Below, piece after piece: positions 18,884-28,188 of a DNA stretch of 64,000 nucleotides. The stretch spans positions 16,559 to 80,558 of the forward strand of contig JAGTRU010000022.1 of the NCBI GenBank assembly GCA_018261905.1. The letters are read 5' to 3'. The translations under genes and the position numbers were made by a program. The notes beneath the pieces are model-generated. The model was not told the DNA's origin and ran no database searches. It saw only the letters and a program-made list of their open reading frames with translations. The DNA is from Pseudomonadota bacterium (lineage in GTDB: Bacteria; Pseudomonadota; Gammaproteobacteria; Burkholderiales; Rhodocyclaceae). Every line of letters starts with the position of its first letter. Within the stretch, counting starts at the first letter, position 1.

Positions 18884-20167
18884 CTAGACCATGCCCAAGG
18901 TGCGTGGCAACCAGAGCGACAAACCCGGCCAGTAAGTGACGACCACCAGGAAAACCAGCATCGAGAGCAGCCACGGCCAGACCGCCACGGTCAGCTCGGT
19001 AATCCCCATCTTGGTAATCCCCGAAGCGACGTAGAGATTGAGACCGACCGGCGGGTGACACATGCCGACTTCCATGTTGACCACCATGATGATGCCGAAA
19101 TGCACCGGGTCGATACCCAGCTTGATCGCCACCGGGAACAGAATGGGCGCAAAGATCAAGACAATGGACGACGGCTCCATGAAGTTGCCGGCCAGCAGCA
19201 GCAGCACGTTGCACATCAGCAGGAAGGCAATCATCCCCAGACCATGGCCCATCATCCAGTCGGCCAGCGCCTGCGGGATGTTCTCGTTGGTCATGATGAA
19301 GGAGAACAACACGGCATTGGTGATGATGTAGAGCAGCATCGCCGACATGTTGGCCGAATTGAGCAAGACTTTCGGCACATCCTTCAGACCCAGGTCACGG
19401 TAGATGAACACGGCGCAAATGAAGGCATAGACCGCCGACATCGCCGCCGCTTCGGTCGGCGTGAAGATACCGGTATAGATACCGCCCATCACCACGACGA
19501 TCAGCAGCAGACCCCAGACGGAAGCGCGGAAGGCCTTCCAGCGCTCGGCCCAGGTGGCTTTCGCCTGGCGCGGGTAGTTGAATTTCTTGGCCCGATACCA
19601 GGTCACACCGCCCAGCGTTGCCGCCAAAGCCAGACCGGGCATGACGCCGGCCATGAACAAGGCGCCCACCGAGGTATTGGTCGCCACCGAGTACATCACC
19701 ATGACGATGGACGGCGGAATCAGGATGCCGAGCGCGCCCGAGGTGGCAATGACGCCCGCCCCGAATTTGTTCGGAAAACCTGCCTTGACCATCGCCGGCA
19801 ACAGGATGGAGCCGATCGCCACCACCGTCGCCGGACTGGAACCGGAGACCGCAGCAAACAGGGCGCAGGCCAGCACGCCGGCCAGACCGAGGCCACCGTA
19901 CCAGTGGCCGACCATCGACGCGGCGAAATTGATCATCCGCTTCGCCACCCCGCCATGGGTCAGGAAATTGCCGGCCAGGATGAAGAAGGGGATGGCCATG
20001 ATCTCGAATTTCTCGATACCGGTGAACAATTTCAGGGCCACGGACTCCAGGGGCACCTGGGTCAACGTAAACAGAAAGGTCAATACGGTCAGGCCGAGCG
20101 AAATCGAGATCGGCATGCCGGTCAGCATCAGCACAGCCAACAGGCTGAAAATCACCAGGGCGTTCAT
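18884..20167 (-). CDS. dctM: TRAP transporter large permease DctM
   Basis: A 427-aa inner-membrane protein with about 11-12 hydrophobic segments and the DctM signatures GMPISISLGLTVL and LFAAVSGSSPATVVAIGSIL. It forms the Na+-coupled translocation channel of a tripartite ATP-independent periplasmic transporter for C4-dicarboxylates. It overlaps dctQ by 4 bp (ATGA), so subunits are made in a coupled way. The nearby DctS/DctR and DctA support a dicarboxylate substrate. Confidence 0.95.
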   Translation of the reverse strand: MNALVIFSLLAVLMLTGMPISISLGLTVLTFLFTLTQVPLESVALKLFTGIEKFEIMAIPFFILAGNFLTHGGVAKRMINFAASMVGHWYGGLGLAGVLACALFAAVSGSSPATVVAIGSILLPAMVKAGFPNKFGAGVIATSGALGILIPPSIVMVMYSVATNTSVGALFMAGVMPGLALAATLGGVTWYRAKKFNYPRQAKATWAERWKAFRASVWGLLLIVVVMGGIYTGIFTPTEAAAMSAVYAFICAVFIYRDLGLKDVPKVLLNSANMSAMLLYIITNAVLFSFIMTNENIPQALADWMMGHGLGMIAFLLMCNVLLLLAGNFMEPSSIVLIFAPILFPVAIKLGIDPVHFGIIMVVNMEVGMCHPPVGLNLYVASGITKMGITELTVAVWPWLLSMLVFLVVVTYWPGLSLWLPRTLGMV

Positions 20168-20943
20168 TGCTGATCTCCTTCTTTATCCGCATTGCGCCGC
20201 GCAGAGCGGCGCCGTTCTTCTGCCGCGGCCGCGCTCTCCGACTGGCGACGCTCATCACCGCTGCGGCGATCGCCGATCATCGGGTGTTTGAGATCGTGCA
20301 TATGGAGGTTGTCGTCCATCCCGTAGAGATTGACATCAACCGGCGGCACAACATCTTCCAGACCATCGACATGACCGTGATCGTGGTGCGGCAGTTCGCC
20401 GGTTTTGACGAAGCCCCAGGCCACCTGCAGAAAGCGGAAGCACATCAGCGACGAACCGAGCGGAATGGCGCTGTACACCATCCAGGTCGGCCATTCGAGA
20501 TCGGGCGTCGTCGGCCCTTGGTAGTTATCACCGGTATCCAGGCCCAGGAATTGGAAGATGGCGTAATGGGCGCCGTTTTCCCAGACGAAAGTAGCCCCCA
20601 AAGTGGCCACCGTGCCGGTAAACAGCGCGCCGGCGAGCAGGCCGAAAATAATGAACTTGGCGCGCCACTTATCGTCGAGGCGATTGATCAGGACATCGAC
20701 CCCAACGTGGATGCCGGTCCGCACGCCGTAAGCGGCGCCAAACTTGGCCATCCAGACAAACATGATGATGCAGAGCTCTTGCGCCCAGCCCAGATCGAGT
20801 GTCAGCAACCAGTCCTGCAGGCCCGGAATATCCACCCCGGCCAGATAGCGGTGCACGACGGAGACAAAGATGATCAGCGTGGCCGCCCCCATCAGGAAGG
20901 TGACCAGCAACTCTTCTAGGTGATTCAACGCTTTGTTGATCAT
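20164..20943 (-). CDS. dctQ: TRAP transporter small permease DctQ with a long charged C-terminal tail
   Basis: A 259-aa membrane protein. The first ~185 residues form the four-helix DctQ domain (NHLEELLVTFLMGAATLIIF; GVRTGIHVGVDVLINRLDDK). About 75 further residues follow that ordinary DctQ proteins (160-200 aa) lack: a His/Asp-rich part (HHDHGHVDG, NLHMHDLKH) and an Arg/Glu/Ala-rich end (DRRSGDERRQSESAAAAEER). The tail has no hydrophobic segment and is likely cytoplasmic. Its role is not known. Confidence 0.92.
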   Translation of the reverse strand: MINKALNHLEELLVTFLMGAATLIIFVSVVHRYLAGVDIPGLQDWLLTLDLGWAQELCIIMFVWMAKFGAAYGVRTGIHVGVDVLINRLDDKWRAKFIIFGLLAGALFTGTVATLGATFVWENGAHYAIFQFLGLDTGDNYQGPTTPDLEWPTWMVYSAIPLGSSLMCFRFLQVAWGFVKTGELPHHDHGHVDGLEDVVPPVDVNLYGMDDNLHMHDLKHPMIGDRRSGDERRQSESAAAAEERRRSARRNADKEGDQQ

Positions 20944-20964
20944 AACGAGTTCCCCCGGTGTGAA

Positions 20965-20984
20965 TTGGGGGCCGCAGCCCCCAA
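20965..20984 (-). other. Hairpin in the dctP-dctQ gap
   Basis: TTGGGGGC / GCCCCCAA, an 8-bp stem with a 4-nt loop and no T-run. It could protect the 3' end of dctP mRNA so that the binding protein is made in excess over the permeases, a usual need in TRAP systems. Confidence 0.5.
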
Positions 20985-21003
20985 GTCTTATTGTTGCGGC
21001 GGA

Positions 21004-22008
21004 TTACAGACTATCGGGCTTGAAGCCGGTGTCCTTGTAAACCGCCTGGATGACGTCCTTGCCAACCCGGCTTTCCATCTTCTGATGGACCGGCACCAGC
21101 GCCCTCTTGAAGGCCAGACGCTCTTCCTTGGTCGGCACATAGACAATCGTCTTGCCGCTCTTCTTCACCGCTTCCAGCGCGCTGTCGTTTTCCACCTTGG
21201 CGATCTGGTTGGCGTAGCGGGTCGCCTGCTCCATGGCATCGTCCAACTGGGCACGGACATCGGCCGGCAGGCCATCCCAGAATTTCTTGTTAACAATCAC
21301 CGCATAGCCGAGATAGCCGTGCTGGGTCAGGGTCAGGTACTTCTGCACCTCGTGCATCTTCTGGGTATACAGGTTGGAGATCGGATTTTCCGTACCATCG
21401 ACCACCCCGGTCTGCAGCGCCTGATAAACCTCGGAGAAGGCCATCACCTGCGGCAACGAGCCCAGGGAACGCATTTGCTCTTCGAGGACCTTGGAGGACT
21501 GGATACGCATTTTCTTGCCCTTCAGGTCGGCCGGCGCCTTGATCGGCGTATTCGCCGAGAAGGCCTTGAAGCCGTTGTCCCAGTAGGCCAGACCGCGGAT
21601 TCCCTTGGGCTCGAGCTTGGTCAGCAACTGCTTGCCAACCGGCCCGTTGGTTACTTTGCGCAGGGCATCGTAGTCGCTGAAGATGAATGGCAGATCAAAG
21701 ACTTCGAATTCCTTGACGCCGAGCGGGCCGAACTTGGCGAGCGAGGGCGCCAGCATCTGCACGGCGCCCAGTTGCAGCGCCTCCATTTCTTCCTTGTCCT
21801 TGTACAAGGTGGAATTGGCATAGACCTCGACCTTAACCCGGCCCTTGGTCAGCTCGGCAGCCTTCTTGGCGAACATTTCGGCCGCCTTGCCCTTCGGCGT
21901 ATCGGCTGCCACCACGTGACTGAACTTGATGACAATCGGTTGCTGGGCATAAGCCGCCAGCGATAATGCACCGGCGAACAATGCAATCAGAAGCTTCGAA
22001 ACTTTCAT
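21004..22008 (-). CDS. dctP: TRAP transporter solute-binding protein DctP
   Basis: A periplasmic C4-dicarboxylate-binding protein. The track extends 13 codons too far; ATG at 22008 follows GGAGAAAATA and opens a signal peptide (MKVSKLLIALFAGALSLAAY, cut near AYA/QQP). The 334 aa match the DctP family (IKFSHVVAADTPKGKAAEMF, KFGPLGVKEFEVFDLPFIF, SEVYQALQTGVVDGTENPIS). The Arg of KKMRIQSSK in the middle is where this family's carboxylate-binding arginine is found. It is first in the dctP-Q-M order. Confidence 0.95.
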   Translation of the reverse strand: MKVSKLLIALFAGALSLAAYAQQPIVIKFSHVVAADTPKGKAAEMFAKKAAELTKGRVKVEVYANSTLYKDKEEMEALQLGAVQMLAPSLAKFGPLGVKEFEVFDLPFIFSDYDALRKVTNGPVGKQLLTKLEPKGIRGLAYWDNGFKAFSANTPIKAPADLKGKKMRIQSSKVLEEQMRSLGSLPQVMAFSEVYQALQTGVVDGTENPISNLYTQKMHEVQKYLTLTQHGYLGYAVIVNKKFWDGLPADVRAQLDDAMEQATRYANQIAKVENDSALEAVKKSGKTIVYVPTKEERLAFKRALVPVHQKMESRVGKDVIQAVYKDTGFKPDSL

Positions 22009-22064
22009 TATTTTCTCCTCCAATAGATAGCGCACAACAAAAGCCAAAATTTCAGCTTGGTAAA

Positions 22065-22108
22065 AGTATTACGAAAGATATAACCGTTGCGTATTGTGGA
22101 TATCCACA
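22065..22108 (-). promoter_or_regulatory. dctP promoter with palindromic activator site (putative DctR box)
   Basis: TGTGGATATCCACA (22095-22108) is a 14-bp perfect palindrome. On the minus strand CACAAT is followed after exactly 20 nt by GTAATACT (plus-strand 22065-22072), a -10-like box. No good -35 hexamer is present. If TAATAC is the -10, the palindrome centres near -42, the class II activator position. The same arrangement recurs upstream of dctA. Confidence 0.7.
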
Positions 22109-22162
22109 TAACGGCAGCGGCAGATCGGCGCCATCCCCGCAACCGATGGCGTTTTCCAAGAC

Positions 22163-22190
22163 AAAAAAAACCGCCGGACTCGCCGGCGGT
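22163..22190 (-). terminator. Intrinsic terminator of dctA
   Basis: ACCGCCGG / CCGGCGGT, an 8-bp perfect stem with a 5-nt loop. On the minus strand it is followed by an uninterrupted T run, starting 20 nt after the dctA stop. The dctP upstream region begins just beyond it. Confidence 0.92.
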
Positions 22191-22210
22191 TATTGCAACA
22201 CAGAAACTAC

Positions 22211-23560
22211 TCAGTGGTGTTCGACCATCGGCCGCGGACTGTGCGGAATCGGCGATTCCATCCCATCGTCGAGGACCAGTTCCGGGACATTCGCCTCGTC
22301 GGAAGTTTCGCCATCGAGCACGGCGTTCAGCTTTTCCGAATTCAATGCATTGCACCACTTGGCAACCACCAGCGTCGCCACGCTGTTGCCGATGAAATTG
22401 GTCAGCGCCCGGGCTTCCGACATGAAACGGTCGATCCCGAGAATCAGCGCCAAACCGGCCACCGGTACCGTTCCGACGGCCGACAGGGTGGCCGCCAGGA
22501 CGATAAAGCCACTGCCCGTCACGCCGGCCGCTCCCTTCGAGGTCAGCAGCAGGATGACCAGCAGCGTGAGCTGGTGTTGCAGGTCGAGCGGCGTATTGGT
22601 CGCCTGGGCAATGAAGACGGCGGCCATGGTCAGGTAGATCGAGGTACCGTCGAGGTTGAAGGAGTAACCGGTGGGCACAACCAGGCCAACTACCGATTTC
22701 TGGGCGCCGGCATTTTCCATCTTGGCCATCAGACGCGGCAAGGCGGATTCCGAAGAGGAGGTGCCGAGGACCAGGAACAGTTCTTCCTTGATGTATTTGA
22801 TCAGCTTCCAGATAGAAAACCCGTGGAAGGCCGCGATACTGCCCAGCACACCGAAGATGAAAATCAGGCAGGTCAGGTAGAAGGCACCCATTAAGCTGGC
22901 CAGTTGGGCCAGACTGCCGACGCCGTGCTTGCCGATGGTGTAGGCCATGGCGCCGAAGGCGCCGATCGGGGCAACCTTCATGATCACGCCGACGATGCCG
23001 AACAAGACATGCGACAGCTTCTCGATCAATTCGAAAACCGGCTTGCCACGCTCGCCGAAAGCATGCATGGCGTAACCGAAGAGGATGGAGAAGAACAGCA
23101 CCTGCAGCATGTCGCCCTTGGCAAAGGCATCGACGACGCTGGTCGGGATGATGTTGAGCAGGAAATCGACCGTCGACTGCATCTTGCCCGGTTCGGCATA
23201 CTTGGCGATGCCCTTGGTATCCAGCGACGCCGGATCGACATTCATGCCGACGCCCGGCGCCCAGACATTGACCACGATCAGACCAATGACCAGAGCGATC
23301 GAACTGACCACTTCAAAATAGAGAACCGCCAGGCCGCCGGTCTTGCCGACCTTCTTCATGTCTTCCATGCCGGCGATGCCGACGACGATGGTGCAGAAGA
23401 TGATCGGCGCGATGATCATCTTGATCAACTTGATGAAACCGTCGCCCAGCGGCTTCATGGCCGCCCCCGACTCCGGATAGAAATGACCAAGCGACACACC
23501 GAGCGCAATGGCGACCAACACCTGGAAATACAGGCTTTTAAACAACCCTCTTTTAGCCAT
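22211..23560 (-). CDS. dctA: C4-dicarboxylate/cation symporter DctA
   Basis: An inner-membrane SLC1-type (DAACS) symporter that imports succinate, fumarate and malate with H+ or Na+. The 449 aa start [20 protein letters not shown] and contain eight hydrophobic segments plus the re-entrant loops, with [20 protein letters not shown] (serine-rich hairpin) and [20 protein letters not shown] (substrate-site motif). A GAGGAG ribosome site lies about 10 nt upstream. It is divergent from dctS across a shared regulatory gap. Confidence 0.96.
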   Translation of the reverse strand: MAKRGLFKSLYFQVLVAIALGVSLGHFYPESGAAMKPLGDGFIKLIKMIIAPIIFCTIVVGIAGMEDMKKVGKTGGLAVLYFEVVSSIALVIGLIVVNVWAPGVGMNVDPASLDTKGIAKYAEPGKMQSTVDFLLNIIPTSVVDAFAKGDMLQVLFFSILFGYAMHAFGERGKPVFELIEKLSHVLFGIVGVIMKVAPIGAFGAMAYTIGKHGVGSLAQLASLMGAFYLTCLIFIFGVLGSIAAFHGFSIWKLIKYIKEELFLVLGTSSSESALPRLMAKMENAGAQKSVVGLVVPTGYSFNLDGTSIYLTMAAVFIAQATNTPLDLQHQLTLLVILLLTSKGAAGVTGSGFIVLAATLSAVGTVPVAGLALILGIDRFMSEARALTNFIGNSVATLVVAKWCNALNSEKLNAVLDGETSDEANVPELVLDDGMESPIPHSPRPMVEHH

Positions 23561-23603
23561 CCGAATCGACTCCTCTGGTAATGATTTTTAAAAAATTTTG
23601 CGC

Positions 23604-23664
23604 AGTATTACCAATCGCCGGAGCCCGCACCATTGTGGTTATCCGAGTTGTGGATAGCCACAAT
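23604..23664. promoter_or_regulatory. Divergent dctA-dctS control region with two TTGTGG-type sites
   Basis: Site 2, TTGTGGATAGCCACAA (23648-23663), is a palindrome with a 4-nt centre. Site 1, ATTGTGGTTATCC (23632-23644), is a partial copy. Towards dctA, site 1 is exactly 20 nt from GTAATACT (plus-strand 23604-23611), the same box and spacing as at dctP. Towards dctS, site 2 is 20 nt from GTTGTACC (23685-23692). These are read as DctR sites; DctR binding is inferred. Confidence 0.7.
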
Positions 23665-23701
23665 GGCCAGCCCGAAAAAAACGTGTTGTACCATTCACTC
23701 C

Positions 23702-25687
23702 ATGAAGCCGCCCCTGAACACCCTGACTTCCGGCAACGGCCACCTGCGCTGGCTGCTGGCTCTCCCCAAGCTGGGCATCGTCCTCCTCCTGGGGGCGCTG
23801 CTGACCCTACTCTGGCTACTGCATTTGAATGAAATCGAGGAGGAACGTTCCGCACTGATCAAGGACGTACTTTGGCTGGAACAGAACCTCTATTTCCACC
23901 TCAACGGCAACGAAGAACAATTGCAACAACTGGCCGTCGATGTAGCCATGCTGCCCGAGCCGCGCCGCATCTTTCGCCTGCGCGTCAGCCACCTGCTGAA
24001 AAACAACCCGGAAATATCCCAGATCCTGTGGCTCGACAAAAACCACAGCGTGATCGACGCCCTGCCCGGCTCCGCCCCCCCCGACCGGGAAATCGAAGCC
24101 TTCGGTCCGCCAGTGACGAGCAAGGCCTTCGACATGGCCCGCCGGCTCGGCAAGCTGGTCTATAGCGAACCTTTTTTCCTGGAAAACAACCACGCCTTCA
24201 TCGAAGTCGCAGTTCCGGTTTATCAGGACAAGGAATTTTCCGGCATGCTGGTCGCCGTATACCCGCTGGAAACCCTGCTCGGCAATCTCGTTCCCTGGTG
24301 GTTCACCGAAAAATACAAGGTTGTCATCACCGACGACAACGACATCCTGTACGCCACCAAGACCCATATCGAAGGGCGCGGCAACCAGACTTACGAAATT
24401 CTCTTCGACCCGCCGGGCTATGGTCTGAAACTGCGGGTCAGCACCTACCAGAACAATGGCAACCCGCTCCAGCAATTGCTCACCGTTGCCATCATCGCGC
24501 TCGGCGCCGGCGTCTTCTGGAGTCTGTGGATCGTCCGCGACCTGATGAAAAAACGCCTGCAGGCCGAAGAGGCGCTACGCTCCGAACATGCTTTCCGCAC
24601 CGCCATGGAGGATTCGCTGACCGTCGGCATGCGGGCCCGCGACCTCAAGGGCAAGGTCATTTACGTCAATCCCGCCTTCTGCAAGATGACCGGTTTTGCC
24701 AGCGAGGAACTGGTCGGCCGGGTGCCGCCCATGCCCTACTGGATTCCCGAACAGATCGACGAAACCTTCGCCATTCACCAGTCGGTGATGGCCGGCAAAG
24801 CCCCCCTGGACGGTTTTGAAATCACCTTCATGCGCAAGAACGGCGAACGCTTCCATGCCCTCGTCTATGAAGCCAAACTGATCGACGGCAATGGCCAGCA
24901 CACCGGCTGGATGGCTTCCGTCCTCGACGTTACCGAACGCAAGCATGCCGAAGAACTGGCCCGTCTGCAGCAGGAGCAACTGCAATTTACTTCACGTCTG
25001 GTCACTATGGGCGAAATGGCCTCCACCCTGGCCCACGAACTGAACCAGCCGCTGGCCGCCATCGCCAGCTACAACAGCGGCTGCCTCAACCTGCTGCAGC
25101 GCAGCGACTGCGAAATAGAAGAGATTCGTCCGGCGCTGGAGAAAATCGGCGTTCAGGCCCAGCGCGCCGGTCGCATCATTCGCCGTGTCCACGATTTCGT
25201 GCGCAAGAGCGAGCCCAAGCGCGCCCCCTGCCAACTGGCCGAAGTCGTCGAAGACTGCCTGGGCTTCAGCGAAGCCGATGCCCGCAAACGGCACATCCGC
25301 ATCGAATGCGAAATCCCCGAAGTCCCCCCCATTCCGGCCGACCGCCTGATGCTCGAACAGGTGCTCCTCAACCTGATCCGCAACGGCATGGACGCCATGG
25401 CCTCGACCCCGGAAGGCCATCGCAAGTTGCACATCAGCGTCGGCCTGGAGGCCGCCGAACTCAAGATCAGCGTCACCGACAACGGTTGCGGCATCGGGCC
25501 CGCCATCCGGGAAAAACTATTCACTGCCTTTTTCACCACCAAACCGGAAGGCATGGGGGTCGGCTTGTCGATCTGCCGCTCGATTGTTGAATTTCATCGC
25601 GGCCGCTTATGGGCCGAAGACAATCACCAATCGCCCACCGGAAGCGGTACGATATTTTCCTTCACCCTCCCCCTGGAAGCCGCATGA
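23702..25687 (+). CDS. dctS: C4-dicarboxylate sensor histidine kinase DctS
   Basis: The membrane sensor of the Rhodobacter-type DctSR system. The start is set at ATG 23702 (MKPPLNTLTSGNGHLRWLLA) because the track start lies inside the operator; this gives 661 aa. Order: TM1 (about 21-42), periplasmic Cache-like sensor region (about 45-265), TM2 (about 266-285), cytoplasmic PAS (about 300-415), a HisKA-type helix with MGEMASTLAHELNQPLAAIA (phospho-acceptor His445) and HATPase with the N-box NLIRNGMDAM and DNGCGIG. No Shine-Dalgarno sequence precedes the ATG. The stop overlaps dctR (ATGA). Confidence 0.9.
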   Translation: MKPPLNTLTSGNGHLRWLLALPKLGIVLLLGALLTLLWLLHLNEIEEERSALIKDVLWLEQNLYFHLNGNEEQLQQLAVDVAMLPEPRRIFRLRVSHLLKNNPEISQILWLDKNHSVIDALPGSAPPDREIEAFGPPVTSKAFDMARRLGKLVYSEPFFLENNHAFIEVAVPVYQDKEFSGMLVAVYPLETLLGNLVPWWFTEKYKVVITDDNDILYATKTHIEGRGNQTYEILFDPPGYGLKLRVSTYQNNGNPLQQLLTVAIIALGAGVFWSLWIVRDLMKKRLQAEEALRSEHAFRTAMEDSLTVGMRARDLKGKVIYVNPAFCKMTGFASEELVGRVPPMPYWIPEQIDETFAIHQSVMAGKAPLDGFEITFMRKNGERFHALVYEAKLIDGNGQHTGWMASVLDVTERKHAEELARLQQEQLQFTSRLVTMGEMASTLAHELNQPLAAIASYNSGCLNLLQRSDCEIEEIRPALEKIGVQAQRAGRIIRRVHDFVRKSEPKRAPCQLAEVVEDCLGFSEADARKRHIRIECEIPEVPPIPADRLMLEQVLLNLIRNGMDAMASTPEGHRKLHISVGLEAAELKISVTDNGCGIGPAIREKLFTAFFTTKPEGMGVGLSICRSIVEFHRGRLWAEDNHQSPTGSGTIFSFTLPLEAA

Positions 25688-26286
25688 GACTGTCACAAGC
25701 CCATCTGGTCGACGACGACGAAGCGATCCGCGATGCGCTCGGCTGGCTACTCAAGTCGCTGGGCATTCCGTACACGACCTACGCCAGCGCCGAAAGCTTT
25801 CTCGCCGCCTGGAATCCCGGACTGGCCGGCTGCCTGGTGCTCGACATGCGGATGTCCGGGATGAGCGGCCTCGATTGCTTCGACCGCCTGCGCGAACTGA
25901 AGTCGACGCTACCGGTCATTTTCCTGACCGGCCATGGCGACGTCCCGTTGGCCGTAGCCACCCTGAAAAAAGGCGCTTTCGATTTTTTCGAAAAACCCTT
26001 CAACGACAACGATCTGGCCAGCCGCATCCAGGAAGCCATGGCGCACGACGCTCGCCAACGCGCCGCCAACGCCACCGCCGACTCGCTGAATGCTCGGCTT
26101 TCCAGCCTGACCACCCGCGAACGGCAAATCATGGAACTGGTCCTGGCCGGCAAGTTCAACAAGGTGATTGCCGACGAATTGCATATCAGTATGCGCACCG
26201 TCGAGGTGCATCGCGCCAACCTGTTTGACAAGATGCAGGTCAAAACGGCGGTCGAACTGGCCAATTTAATGAAAGCGGGACGCTGA
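25684..26286 (+). CDS. dctR: C4-dicarboxylate response regulator DctR (FixJ/LuxR type)
   Basis: A 200-aa regulator starting at ATG 25684 (MRLSQAHLVDDDEAIRDALG), which overlaps the dctS stop; the track start 75 nt upstream is inside dctS. The receiver domain has phospho-acceptor Asp54 (VLDMRMSGMSG), the Thr of FLTGHGD and the Lys of FEKPFND. The C-terminal half is a LuxR/FixJ HTH (LTTRERQIMELVLAGKFNKV, with recognition helix near SMRTVEVHRANL). It therefore acts with sigma-70 promoters, unlike the NtrC-type DctD. Likely targets are the TTGTGG-type boxes at dctP, dctA and dctS. Confidence 0.93.
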   Translation: MRLSQAHLVDDDEAIRDALGWLLKSLGIPYTTYASAESFLAAWNPGLAGCLVLDMRMSGMSGLDCFDRLRELKSTLPVIFLTGHGDVPLAVATLKKGAFDFFEKPFNDNDLASRIQEAMAHDARQRAANATADSLNARLSSLTTRERQIMELVLAGKFNKVIADELHISMRTVEVHRANLFDKMQVKTAVELANLMKAGR

Positions 26287-26391
26287 CCCTTCCCTTACCC
26301 CCCTTTTTTCGCTAGCATCTTGCGGAAACTACATCCCCCGCCGGGGATCAATTCTGGCCATTCCGGTTCACTCCAATCCACGAGGCATTTC

Positions 26392-26718
26392 ATGAGCGAG
26401 CATATTCATCACGTCACCGACGACACCTTTGAAGCCGAAGTGCTGCAGGCGCAGCAGCCGGTTCTGGTCGACTACTGGGCCGAATGGTGCGGTCCCTGCA
26501 AGATGATTGCTCCCATCCTCGACGAAATCGCCAGCGAATACGCCGGCAAGCTCAAGGTCGCCAAGGTCAATATCGACGACAACCAGGCGACGCCCGCCAA
26601 ATTCGGTATCCGCGGTATCCCGACCCTGATGATTTTCAAGAACGGCAATGTCGAAGCGACCAAGGTCGGCGCCCTCTCCAAAGGTCAACTCGCGGCATTC
26701 ATTGACAGCAATCTGTAA
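26392..26718 (+). CDS. trxA: Thioredoxin 1
   Basis: A 108-aa cytoplasmic disulphide reductase. Start ATG 26392 ([20 protein letters not shown]) gives the canonical length; the track adds 24 codons. The active site WCGPCKM lies at about 32-38, the buried Asp in VDYWAEW and the cis-Pro loop in [12 protein letters not shown]. It lies directly upstream of rho, the conserved order. Confidence 0.97.
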   Translation: MSEHIHHVTDDTFEAEVLQAQQPVLVDYWAEWCGPCKMIAPILDEIASEYAGKLKVAKVNIDDNQATPAKFGIRGIPTLMIFKNGNVEATKVGALSKGQLAAFIDSNL

Positions 26719-26734
26719 TACCCGTAGTCTCCCC

Positions 26735-26763
26735 GCCTGAAGATGCGTTCTGCGTCTTCAGGC
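26735..26763 (+). terminator. Hairpin after trxA (weak terminator or rho leader structure)
   Basis: GCCTGAAGA pairs with TCTTCAGGC, extended inward to a small loop. No T-run follows. It lies 17 nt after the trxA stop in the 156-bp gap before rho, and may be a 3'-protecting hairpin or part of the rho leader. Confidence 0.5.
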
Positions 26764-26874
26764 CGACGCAGCAGCCACCCTGCTTAACGTCCTCCCCTCC
26801 TCAAGCACTTAAACTCTGCGCCCCGGTCCTGGGTTCTACCCGACCCCCAATTTTGGCGCCACGCCCACGCACAC

Positions 26875-28134
26875 ATGCAACTTTCCGAACTCAAGACATT
26901 ACACGTCAGCAAACTGCTCGATATGGCCACCGAACTGGCGATCGAGAACGCCAACCGCATGCGCAAGCAGGAGCTGATTTACGCCATCCTGAAGGCCATC
27001 GCCAAGAACGGCACGACCATCTACGGTGACGGCACGCTCGAAGTGCTGCAGGACGGCTTCGGCTTCCTCCGCTCCTCGGACACCTCCTACCTGGCCAACA
27101 CCGACGACATCTACGTTTCCCCGTCGCAGGTCCGGCGCTTCAACCTGCGCACCGGCGACACCATCGAGGGCGAGATCCGCACCCCGAAGGAGGGCGAACG
27201 CTACGTTGCGCTGACCAAGCTGGAATCGATCAACGGTTTCCCGCCGGAAGCGAACAAGAACAAGATCATGTTCGAGAACCTGACGCCGCTGCACCCGACG
27301 CGTCACCTGAAACTCGAACGCGACATCAAGGCCGACGAAAACATCACCAGCCGGGTCATCGACATGATCGCCCCGGTCGGCGCCGGCCAGCGCGGCCTGA
27401 TCGTCTCGCCGCCGAAATCCGGCAAGACCGTGATGCTGCAGAACATCGCCCACGCCATCACGGTCAACCACCCGGATGTCGTGTTGATCGTGCTGCTGAT
27501 CGACGAGCGTCCGGAAGAAGTCACCGAAATGACCCGCACCGTCAAAGGCGAAGTGGTTGCCTCGACCTTCGACGAACCGGCCACCCGCCACGTCGCGGTG
27601 GCCGAAATGGTCATCGAGAAGGCCAAGCGCCTGGTCGAACACAAGAAGGATGTGGTCATCCTGCTCGACTCCATCACCCGCCTGGCCCGTGCCTACAACA
27701 CCGTACAGCCGGCCTCCGGCAAGGTGCTGACCGGCGGCGTCGACGCCAATGCGCTGCAGAAGCCAAAACGCTTCTTCGGTGCGGCGCGCAACATCGAGGA
27801 AGGCGGCTCCCTGACCATCCTGGCGACGGCACTGATCGATACCGGTTCGCGCATGGACGAAGTGATTTACGAAGAATTCAAGGGTACCGGCAATGCCGAA
27901 ATCCACCTCGACCGTCGCATGGCCGAGAAGCGGATGTACCCGGCGATCAACGTCAACCGCTCCGGCACCCGTCGCGAAGAACTGCTGCTCAAGCCCGACG
28001 TCCTGCAAAAAATGTGGGTCCTGCGCAAGCTCTGCTACCCGATGGACGATCTGGCGGCCATGGAATTCCTGCTCGACAAGGTCAAGTCCACCAAGGGCAA
28101 TGCGGAGTTCTTTGACGCCATGCGGCGCGGCTAA
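26875..28134 (+). CDS. rho: Transcription termination factor Rho
   Basis: The hexameric RNA helicase that ends Rho-dependent transcription. The 419 aa contain the N-terminal RNA-binding OB domain ([20 protein letters not shown]), Walker [17 protein letters not shown], the RPEEVTEM and DEPATRHV segments, and the Q/R-loop region. No insertion or extended N-terminal domain is present. The 156-nt leader lacks a coding frame; rho leaders in other bacteria carry autoregulatory termination signals. Confidence 0.98.
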   Translation: MQLSELKTLHVSKLLDMATELAIENANRMRKQELIYAILKAIAKNGTTIYGDGTLEVLQDGFGFLRSSDTSYLANTDDIYVSPSQVRRFNLRTGDTIEGEIRTPKEGERYVALTKLESINGFPPEANKNKIMFENLTPLHPTRHLKLERDIKADENITSRVIDMIAPVGAGQRGLIVSPPKSGKTVMLQNIAHAITVNHPDVVLIVLLIDERPEEVTEMTRTVKGEVVASTFDEPATRHVAVAEMVIEKAKRLVEHKKDVVILLDSITRLARAYNTVQPASGKVLTGGVDANALQKPKRFFGAARNIEEGGSLTILATALIDTGSRMDEVIYEEFKGTGNAEIHLDRRMAEKRMYPAINVNRSGTRREELLLKPDVLQKMWVLRKLCYPMDDLAAMEFLLDKVKSTKGNAEFFDAMRRG

Positions 28135-28159
28135 AGCCGCCGGACGACCAAGAAAAACA

Positions 28160-28188
28160 TTGCAAGCGCGTGATTATTCGCGGATAAT
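28160..28188 (+). promoter_or_regulatory. Sigma-70-type promoter of rpmE, overlapping a hairpin
   Basis: TTGCAA (28160-28165), a 17-bp spacer and GATAAT (28183-28188) make a good promoter with a start near 28195, about 48 nt before rpmE. The same bases form an 11-bp hairpin (28167-28194, one wobble) followed by TTTT, which could also end rho transcription. Confidence 0.65.

Noticed and set aside
18770-20173. 467-aa plus-strand ORF across the TRAP permease
   Set aside because: Antisense to dctM, rich in His/Gln/Arg/Asp from reverse reading of hydrophobic codons.
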